From: Paroedura picta
Taxonomy: Eukaryota > Chordata > Lepidosauria > Squamata > Gekkonidae
Direction: 5' to 3'
Assembly: GCF_049243985.1 (NCBI RefSeq)
Contig: NC_135379.1
Coordinates: 15,646,001-15,710,000 of the forward strand
Length of the DNA: 64,000 nt
This document shows, in pieces, positions 45,401 through 56,400 of this stretch. Below the pieces are notes generated by a model. That model did not search any database. It had not been told where the DNA came from and saw only the letters and a list, made by a program, of their open reading frames with translations. Numbering within the stretch: the first letter of the stretch is position 1; every line of letters begins with the position of its first letter. A program made the translations under genes and the position numbers.

Positions 45401-48400
45401 TAGCTATTTCCATTTTTATTAGCCCGGTTCTTTTGAGTGCTGCCGGACAAATTAAAATGCTAATGCTGTTTTTTGTAGGCCATCTCTTATTTACATTATC
45501 TTTATAGGTCAAGCCGCTCCGGCTCTTTTTAGAAATTATTCCGATGGGCAGCAACCAAACTGCAACCCATAAAATATATGTGTGGGTTTTTAATAAAAAA
45601 AAAACTCTCACTGGCTGCCAAGTAGTCTCCTCTAGGCAAGCAGCTCACATCTGGAAGGCACAGCATGTGAGACATGAAAACACTGCATTGCCTTTGTTTC
45701 TCTGAACCTGTTCACCCAAAAATATGCATGGGAGGGGGGGGGAACAGCTTGAGCCTATGAGCACTCCTGCGCTGCAACAGCATTTGGACTCAGCTAAGCA
45801 GCCACTGCACCATTGCAACCAATGGAATTGCGATGGGAGGATAAGTTTATCTGCTCACATGATCTTATCAGATTCATGTTACACCGAGGGGTTTGCCTTT
45901 TGTAAGAGTCACCTCTGCCAGCTGTAACACAGTTACATCCAAACAGGAGTTCTGCTACCCTGACCTGGACAGCACAGGCAACTCAGATCTCGGAAGCGAT
46001 GCGGGGTCAGCTGTAGGTTGGTATTTGGGTGGGAGACTATTTGGTCATGATACAGAGGCAGGAAATGGCAAACCAGCTCCAACTGTTCCTTGCCTGACTG
46101 CCAAACAGTCCTCAGATCTCCTGCCTAGACTATACACACCATACTGTGAATAAATAAACAGTGGTTCCACTTGTCATAGAAAAGGATGGACAGAGAGGAC
46201 AGCAGAGAACAATGGTGAGAGGGGGACTGAGGAGACAGCAATGATGTGACACAACGAACTGATTTGGCCATAGTGAATGAGCTATGCTAAAGACATCCTA
46301 TGGGGCTCAAGACATGTTTATTGGCATAATTGGGCTAAAATTTAGTGGCAACTTACTACAATGAAATTACAATCATGCAAGGCAGGGCAGCAGGACGGGC
46401 AAGCTCTGCTATATGCATGCTACATTACCACTTTGCGTATATATGGGATCACAAGGACAGCAGGGTTCAGGAGGCAAAGTGGCTCAGAGTTGTATGGCAG
46501 GGATCATTCTCAGCTTCAGTGCAATGTGCCTGCCATTATTCCCAAGGGATGAGCACTGTGGGCCCATGGCCAGCTTGGCAGACACAAGCCCACTGAAAGC
46601 AATAAGGGAGCTCCATGGTCAGCCATCTCCTTGGAAAAGAGCGAGGGTCCACTAGCACCTTAAAGGCTATCAAAATGTGTGGCATGAGCTTCCGTGAGTC
46701 ACTGATCACTTCTTCAGACACCATCAGGATCTACTTGGATTCCAAGAGCAGAAAAATCGTTCACTCCACATAATATTGTGGTTTCATAGTTTCTCTCTTT
46801 CTTCTCTTCTTTATCTCTACAGTCCAGCATAATTTATAGACAACAAACGTTTTATGAAAACTTAAAACTCACTATAAACCATACACTGTGGTTAATTCTT
46901 TAATCTGCTGTACCCACCTTCAGTGTTCTCCTCCATACGTACCAAAGATTTTCACATTTCCCTTCCAGTTTCCAGAGCTACAAGCGGTCCAGGGTTTTCA
47001 TCTGTACATTATCCCTAAATAGTGCATTTTGGACAGGGCCTACGCTTGCTTCACTTTTTGTAGAGGACTTGGAGAGAGTAGTTTTCCTCATTCCCTGTTA
47101 CTTTTCTTCTTTCCCTCTCCCCAGACTGCCTACAACCTCGCCCCACCCCAGCCTACCTTTTTTCTCTCCTCCCACCTTCAGCTTTCCCTCCACTGACAGC
47201 CCTTCCCCTTCTTTCCGTCCCACCTACCTACATACCTTGTATGTTCCTCCTTCCCTCCCTCTGGTTTCCTCTTCCCCCTGCTTCACCTGTCTCCGTTTTG
47301 GGCCCTCCCCTTCCCTCTTTGCCTTCACTTCCTCCTGTCTTTTCCCATTTTGAGTCTGCCTCCCTCTCGCCTTGCACTGACACTGGCCTAGGCAGTTATA
47401 GCTGGGGGTTGCCTAGCAACCCTCAAATGGCCATTGTGACTAAACTGAAATCCAATGAGATGGAAGTGATGCTCGTTGGGAAGGAAATGCTAATGAGGAT
47501 TTTGGGCAACACATTTCTAAAGCTGAATGGACTCTCTAGGTTTTCCAGCCAGAGTGGGGACCTGGAGATCTCCTGTAATTACAACTGATTTCCTGCCTAG
47601 AGAGTGACCCAATTCTCCTGGATAAAGTGGCTGCTTGGAGGGTGGAACCCAGGATCTTATTCCTTGCTCAGGTGCCTGTCCCCAAACCCTGTCTTCCCAG
47701 GTGCCACCCTCCAATCTCCGGGGATTTCGCAACCTGGAGTTGACAATCCCATTCTCACACATGTATTTACAACACTAGTATTTTTCTACTCACTGTGCAA
47801 GCGCTATAACCTGTTGTTGGGTGGATGCTAGCGGCAGAATTGTTTTGGAAACCTCAGTGATGTAATCCAGCAGGATGGGGTCAAAGGGGGGAAGCCACAC
47901 AGCCTTTTCAGGAACCTCTTCGACTACTTTATGCGCATGCTCCGTGTCTTCTTCTTTTGGTTTCTCCTCTTCCTTTTTTCCTTTCCCTTTTCTTTGATTA
48001 GAAAAATGATGACAAACATGTGAAGAACATTTGTGTTTCCAAAGCCCTGAGTCTAACTGTAGAGACAGCGTTGATGGGTTTCCCTGGTTGCTTCTGGAGA
48101 GAACATCTGTCCTTATTACATGCACTTCAACCTCTTTCAAAATTTCCTGTATCTTCACAATCACAAGTTTTGTTTGGCCTACTAAATTCTAGCGCTAGGA
48201 TGTCCGCTCAAAAAGGGAACTCCAAAAAGAGCTCAGACTCTGTTGGAGATTTGCAAGTTTATTTACAGAAACAAGTAAATATATAACTAGGAGATTATTT
48301 CCCCTTATAAATGAGTAGCACTCCTAAGCCATTTTTGAAACATGACAATGAGGCAAATGGCGGTATGAACTGAGCACTGAATGAACAGGGCCAGCAGGTG

Positions 48401-51400
48401 ATCTGATGACTGCATCAACTCAAGCATTGCCAACATGGCTGCCATTTTGATCTCTCCACCACATGGGTCACCCATCAAGATGCAGAAGGCCTAAGATCAG
48501 GGGTAGTCAAACTGTGGCCCTCCAGATGTCCAAGGACTACAATTCCCAGGAGCCCTCTGCCAGCAAATGCTGGCAGGGGGCTCCTGGGAATTGTAGTCCA
48601 TGGACATCTGGAGGGCCGCAGTTTGACTACCCCTGCCTAAGATGGTTTGAATCTATTCACATGTGAGGACCAGCTCTGTGATAGTCACAGCATTCGTTTT
48701 CAAAACTGGTTTTGTAATACTGTGGCAGCTATATTAAAAATGTTTTCAAAACAGGACAAAAATGTGTTCCTTGGGCCTCTTGTGGAAATATTCCTCTTAT
48801 CTGTGTCTCAGTACAGCATTTGTTTCATGGGAAATACGAAACAGGCATCTTGGTGAGTGTTCCCCAGTGGGTCTTGGTGGTCTCAAACTGTGAGAGAAAA
48901 CCCATGAAGTAGAGTTAAAGGTTATTTGATCAGAACTGCGGGAGAGCAGGATCAGATATGCACTCCGCCCTGAAGCTTACTGGGTGTTCAACGGCCATTC
49001 GTTTGACTAACCTCTCCCACAAGGTGGTTGAGAAGATAATTTGGCAAGGAGAGAACCAAACAGATGAATTAAACGCTGTGGGCAGGGGGAGGATGGCATA
49101 GAAATATATACGCAGAAATGTACAGATGGATTCACTTATCTATAACCTTTGAGATGCCCACTGAGTTTATACTGACAGTCCTTTTGCAGTTAAGGGTAAT
49201 TCGCATTACCATATTTCTCAGGAAATGCTAGCCCTCAGGAAACCGCAAAAATGTGGCTTTTATAGCATTGGCAGAACAAGCTGCAGAAGCAGGGCTGCAA
49301 AAGAAACAGTGTATGCCCCACGGATGTTCTCAATTATTATTTTTTTTGTTTGACTACAAATCTTGCATTTCCCATTCCTTCTATTCAAGTTCTACGTCAT
49401 ACGGGTGAGTGAGATGGGGATCTTGTTTCTAGACAGCACGAATCCGGGAGTCCTGCATAAGTGTTTGACATCAGGACTTTCTTGTACAGCATTTAGAAAA
49501 CATCAATGGAGAAAACACCAACCAAAGCATCTGGAATATGCAGAGATATATTTAATGCATTTATTTACAGCGTTGCTGCTGTTAATATATGCAACCCATC
49601 TGGTGGAAATATGTCGGGGTAGTGAAATATTGGAAGACGGTTGTTACAAATGTTTTCAAAAGGGAATGATAGCAGCATTATTCTTGAATTACATAAGCTT
49701 TATTCCTAAGAAGTATAACATTTATTTTATATGCTGGCAAAAATGTGGACAATGGGGAAAATTCCAGCAAGGAGATCTGTCTTAGATAAAATGAAAGAAT
49801 ACTACGAATGTGATAGGCTTACAGCATTAGAGAGGAAGATGCATAGGATTTATTTATTTATTTATTTATTATATTTCTATACCGCCCTCCCTGGAGGCTC
49901 AGGGCGGTTTACATTAAACATATAAACAATACATGGAACAGTGACTTAGATTTAGTGTGACATGAAGTTTTGTTATGGGTAGAACAGATGATGTAACTCT
50001 TCTTTCTTTTTCAAATAAAAATATATGGAAGTTAAATATGTATATACACTGCCCATCTAGCCAGGAGAACAGTCTGAAACAACAAGAAGCTGCCTGGATT
50101 TCCAGGTGGCTATGAGAAAGGCGTGGAGGACTCAGCACTGGGTGAGAGCTTACCATCACCTGCTTCTTCATCTGATATATGTGCCGCACTGTAAGCTTTG
50201 AAGAAGCTCAGGCGTGGCTCCGGGTGATCTGAATCCATCAAATTATGTGGAATGTGAAGCAGGTTTAATATCATTTGGCCACATTTACTGAATATTAAGA
50301 AGCCATAATTGGAAAAAAAAATCTTGATGTAACTAAAAGTCCCCAAATGGGATCCAGACACATCAGCAAGATTGGCTTGTGCAGAAAAGACAGCTAATTA
50401 AAAGAGAGAGAGAGTGAGAGAGAGAGAGCGCTGTGCACACAATTCAACTAAAACAGATAGGTGGTTTCCTGTAATTAATGCTGTGCTCCAAGGCTGCTGT
50501 GCACATATCAGTCAAGCAAGGGCCCGCTGTCTGGGTTTATACGGGCAGTTTGGAATTATATTTTACTTTTCCCTGTGTTACCCATGTAGGGAAGTTACCA
50601 TGTTGGCCATGACCCAAAGGGGGGCAGAGAACGCTAGGTTCTGCCTGTCTTCCAAATCAGCGTGCCTTGAAGCACACAACTATCTTGAATGCATATAAAA
50701 GCCTGGCTTCGAAAGAGTTGCTTTTGTTCACCCTCCGGCTCTACATAAGAATAAAGTTAGATCATTCAAATTACAGTACCTTGATCCTTTCTCTCGACTG
50801 CTGCCTTTGCTGACTGAAGAACGTCCTGGGGAGTCCGGTTTGTCGTCCGTTGAGCTATCAAAATTACAAAGTAAACCCCCCCCCCCATTTTGCCTTGAAT
50901 TCATTAGAAATGGTTAAGGGGTTTGTGCACACATTATGCAGAGGTCAACGTAAGTGTCAGCAGTGGGTCTCACTAGTTTTCCAGCAACTTATCAGACACA
51001 ATCCCACGTTTTCATGAAACACCTTTCTGATTACCAGTCAAATAACGTGACATTACAATAGTGTCAAATGGGTAGCCGTGTTGGTCTGAAGTAGCACAAT
51101 AAAATCAGAGTTCAGTAGCACCTTTAAGACCAACAAAGATTTACTCAAAGCGTGAGCTTTCAAGTGCTTGCACTCAAAATGTCACACCTTGAGTAAATCT
51201 TTGTTGGTCCTAAAGGTGCTACTGGACTCTGATTTTATTATAATACAATAGCGTGTTTGCACTTCAATGGTGCTGACATTGTCAATGGATAAACTGTCCC
51301 ACATTAGAATACACCTTAAATTGAAAATTTGCTGGGCATTGACCAACCTGAACATCATTCTGGGGGAACCAACACCATACTTGACTTTACTGTACAAACG

Positions 51401-53440
51401 GATGTCAATGGATGCACAGGCTAGTATAAAATGGGTATATTTTAGGTGTACTCTGGATTAACCATGGAAAATGGCCATGACTCAAGTCAGTACAGCACAC
51501 TCTTAGAATCATAGAAACCTAGAGTTGGAAGGGGCCACACAGGCCATCTAGTCCAACCCCCTGCTCAGCACAGGTTAAGCCCAAAGCATCCAAGAAAAGT
51601 GTGTATCTAACCTTTGCTTGAAGACTGTCAGTGAGGGGGAGCTCACCACCTCCTTAGGCAGCCTATTCCACTGCTGAACTACTCTGACTATGAAATTTTT
51701 TTTCCTGATGTCTAACCTATATCGTCGTACTTGTAGTTTAAACCCATTACTGCGCATCCTTTCCTCTGCAGCCAACGGAAACAGCATCCTGCCTTCCTCC
51801 AAGTGACAACCTTTCAGATACTTAAAGAGGGCTATCATGTTTCCTCTCAACCTCCTTTTCACCAGGCTGAACATTCCCAAGTCCCTCAACCTATCTTCAT
51901 AGGGCTTGGTCCCTTGGCCCCAGACCATCCTCATCGCTCTCCTCTGTGCCCTTTTCAATTTTATCTACGTCCTTCTTGGATGCAGAATGTCCCAAGATTC
52001 ATCCCTGGCATGTCCTGTCAAAGAGTTTAAAGCAAGCAGCCTGTTCTGGGAGTACTCTTTCTGTGACCCTGGGTGGGGTGGGGGGGCTGTGGCCAACCAG
52101 AGTAGGGTCACTGGCCTGATAGAACTTCTCTTCTTAACACCAGTTCTAAAAAGCAAAAAGGTATCCCTTCTAGCTATTTTTTCATGTTACCTAAAAAAAC
52201 GCATACACACCAAGGTTTCTATTCTGTCCAATCCACAAGGAAGAACAGCCAGAGGAAATCCCTCTGACCACAAAATGTTACTGATCATCCTTTCTATTAT
52301 TATATAATAGACATAAAATGGAACGTACTTAGCTAAAGAGGGGAAGGAATGTGTTCAAGGTTGCCAGCACTAATAATTCAACATATTGGCAACTAGACCT
52401 TGGATGCAGCAAGAACACCGTTAACTAAATATGTACAAGTACCAAGATTTGTTTTAATGGCCGTATTACTGAAAGATCTGTCGACTGTATAATAATTATG
52501 AGGAGGAGCAAAATGGCAATGCGCCCCTTGGTCAATACACGTCTTTTTTTTATTGCACTTAGCATAATTTCCACATTTCTTAAATGCCAGCGACATAAAG
52601 CAACAGATAATAGCAGCAGCAGAAGAATAAATCCTTACTATTTATTTCCTATGTAATTACTCCCCCCCTCAATAACTGGCTTTATGCAATGGGAGAATAT
52701 GAGACAGGACAGGTAAAAAGAAAAAGATGCAGCTGGCATACCGAACGGTTACGGGGAGGGAGTGATAGTTTGCTGCCAGGAATTGAGCTCATGGAACAGT
52801 TTTAATGCGGGGTTTAGCGGGGAGTTATTTGTTATGTGGGGTTCTTTTATCTTGCGACCCGCCACGAGACAGCTTGCTGTGAATGGTGGGATATTAACCT
52901 AATTAATAACAACAACAACAATTAAAAAATGAGGCACAAAAATACATGGTAAGAATGGCCAGTTCAATGCAGGTTAAGCTTGAATAGAGATGCGGAAATA
53001 TACAAATAAAGGGTTGTTGGCAGAGTTGTTCCGCCTTTCCGCAGGGCCCTGAAAACGGAGCTCTTCCACCAGGCTTATGGTTGAGGCCAGGGCAAAGAGA
53101 AGATCTATGGGCTTCCCCAAAGGTGGAATATCCCTGATTCCCCAGCGAGGCGGGTAGGTTGGTTGCCGCCGGTTGTTGGGCAGCTTTTAATTGTTGGTTT
53201 TAGGGGAGTATATTTTATTCTGTGACCCGCCATGAGCCGGCTTGCCGAGACTGGCTGAGAGTGGCAGGATATAAATATAAATATAAATATAAATATAAAT
53301 ATAAATATAAATATAAATATAAATATAAATATAAATATAAATATAAATATAAATATAAATATAAATATAAATATAAATATAAATATAAATATAAATATAA
53401 ATATAAATATAAATATAAATATAAATATAAATATAAATAT

Positions 53441-53471
<31 letters not shown>

Positions 53472-56400
53472 GAGCTACACCCCCTGTAGCTCTTCCAGGC
53501 ACAGGCATGGCCATCTGCAAGCTGTGCCTGGCTTGCCCCGGTTGGAAGGAGCATCCCCTGCAATTTGTGTGGTCCATCTCCCTTGGACTGGACAGGTGTC
53601 AAGTGAGGAGGGGAGGGAGGCAATTGTCCCTCCAGACAACTCCCCAGTGGCTATAAGAGCCAGTTTGGTGTAGTGGTTAGTAGTGCGGACTTCTAATCTG
53701 GCGAGCCAGGCTTGATTCCCCACTCCTCTACATGCAGCCAGCTGGGTGACCTTGGGCTCGCCACAGCACTGATAAAGCTTTTCTGACCGAGAAGTAATAC
53801 TAAGGCTCTCTCAGCCTCACCTACCTCACAGGGTGTCTGTTGTGGGGAGAGGAAAAGGAAGGTCATTGGAAGCTGCTTTGAGACTCCTTTGGGTAGAGAA
53901 AAGCAGCATATGAGAACCAACTCTTCTTCTTTTAGTTTGCCCTGACTGCTGTCCTTGGAGTGGATCTGGACTGAAATGACACCAGGGCCTATCTCAAAAG
54001 GATGTTGCCGTTAGGCTGCTGTCTGATTGCTAAATCAATGTACCTGTTAGGTGAATGGATTTGAAGCATCAGCTGATATACCCTGAATGGCTGCTAATTA
54101 CTAGGAGGCGGTCTCCTGGCACCTTGGAGAAGGTGAGATCTCCCAGCTGAGGGAAGCAAGCAGCATTGGAGAGTCTCTGCATGCTTGTGTGCGTGAAAGG
54201 AATAATGATTTTGGAGACTGAAACAGTGAGACAGAGAAAACAGGTAGACAGTAAGTCTGTGCTGCCTTAAGGTGATGCCCCTAGAGGTGGGAGATCGCCC
54301 TCTCCTTGAGGACAGAAGCAAGTATTCCAGTGATAACGGAAGTCTCCAGGGCTTTCTCCTTCACAGGGACTAGGGCTGCCAGCTCCCCCTGGCCACCAGC
54401 AGGGACCAAACAAGGTAGCACTGCCTCAGAACTTTACCGCTCAGGAAGGTGAGGAGAATGTGAAAACAGCTTTCTAATTTTAATTCTTCAGTCTACTTTC
54501 ACAAGCTACTCTACCATCTCCTTGATGGTTTCAGAAAGATTTTTTACACAGAATCCCGAACAACTTCCTTCACATTTAGAATCTGACGCAGCTAGAGAGG
54601 CAGAGTGATAGTACCTACCTGGCTCTTTCTCTACTCGCTTTTCTGAAGCCAATGCTGGTTCGAGGAGGAAAATCGTGTGGCTTGTCCTCCGTTGTGGGAG
54701 GGACGTCTCTGAAACGAATCAGGACACACAGCTGTCTCACAATGCAGTTTCAGACAAATGGGTAGTGTGCTCACGGAATAGAACAAAGACATCTGCATGA
54801 ACACCTACATAAGTGTAGTGGGGAGGGATAGTGACATTCTTGAGTCAATAGAGAGGTCCCAGTCATCTTAATAACAGTCTCTGGATCATTTTGCAGGAGC
54901 CAAATACCTCCCGGAGGAATGGCCTGAGACCTTATTGAACCTTGAAGTCCATCGGTGTGCAGTCTTTCAAAAGAGAAGTAACACCGGAGATTATGAAACC
55001 ATCCAGCACTCCTTTGGCATCATGCACAAAAGACACTGCTTCTATTCTTTTTCCTCTTCTTCTATTCTTTCCTTTTTTTGGTGTGTTTATTCCTCTTTCC
55101 CCCAGTTCTATCCACCTGTATGTCTAGGCCTGTGCATGTCTTGTCCATCTTTTTATTTCCATAATGTGAATGCCTCAGTTCAAACAGTAAGTACTGGGGA
55201 AACTGGCAAATTGTTATGCAGGCTTGAATCTTGATCAAGATTCAGGGCTTCTATCCATGAGGCTTTGAGGGAAAGTACTATTTATCACAACTGATAAATA
55301 ACCGTAAAATGGAAACCAACTAGGGACCAAATGTGAAATGCAACTGAGTTCTTGGAGCCAGATTCTTGGCTTCAGTCTCCTGGGGGAGGTTGTGTTTTGA
55401 AATTACCACCAGGGAGTACATGCATAAGTATTAAAAGAAGCCTTTTAATCTGACGTCCTGAGGATGAGCCCCAAAACCTAAGACCTGGCATTACTGAGCT
55501 TCAGCCTGCCCAGTTTAAATCAGTTTTGAGCATAAGACTCTGAAAAGCGCTTAGCAGACTCACGTGTCTGGTGGTTTAGCATTCACTAAAATTATAGCGC
55601 GACGGTCATTGAGTTCCTGAGCACTGAGTTCCTCCAGAGACAATAGTTTTATACCCCGTTTTACCTGCAGAGAGATCAGAAGAAAGAAGCCCACATATTA
55701 AGGTCAGATTCCACGTGAGCTGTTATCTACATCGATTCCGATGAAAAGCAAAACGTTAGCAGAAACTAGCAAATCTGTAACACAAATATAGTCCAACTGG
55801 GGTGGTGGGAGGAGTTGTGACTTATCGCGTACCTGATTGGGGCACTGGGGAGTCACTCTCCACAGAGTGCCAATCAGGCAGGGAGTGCCCCGTTCCTGAC
55901 TGCTTCTCCTCCACTTTCCTGCCACTTGAAGAGGTGGCAGGTAGGTAAGAGGAGCCCCACCTTGAGCAGCCCCATCGCAGACTCACCAGGCCTCAGTGGA
56001 GTTGCCCAGGTGAGGGGGGAAGGATCCTGGGAGCCCCTGCCACAGCTTGCCCCTGCCCCAAGCAGCCCCACCGTGGCCTTGCCAGGCTTCAACAGAGCTT
56101 CCCCAGTGTGCCTGAAGCCCCCACCAGAGCTCACCCTCGCCAGGCCCAGGTTTGGGGGGGGGAAGGAAGCTGGGAGCCCTGCCAGAGCTGGCCCCTGCCC
56201 TGGCCAGCTCCGCCCCAACCTCTCCAGGCCACAGTGGAGCTGCCGGGGGGGGGGCAAGGTGACATAGAGACCATTGTATTTTTTGTACAATGGGCTTTTC
56301 TGCTAGTTTTATCATAAATAATACAATTAGTAATGTATGCAGCAAATCAAGATTGAATAGCATGGCAGTCCAGAAAAGCAGAGCAAATCTTTCTTTAAAA

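Noticed and set aside
45945-46060. 5S ribosomal RNA gene
   Set aside because: Similarity to 5S rRNA is clear, but the sequence is diverged in the internal control region and followed by a SINE body, so it is a 5S-derived SINE.
47069-47353. Pro/Ser-rich open frame on plus
   Set aside because: It comes from a pyrimidine-rich intronic stretch. No domain, no splice support.
49363-49785. 140-codon frame in an ARMC3 intron
   Set aside because: No known protein resembles it. The neighbouring frames suggest at best a LINE relic; evidence is too thin for a gene call.
53105-53656. Long frames of alternating Tyr-Ile, Tyr-Leu or Tyr-Lys
   Set aside because: They are translations of the (ATAAAT)n array.
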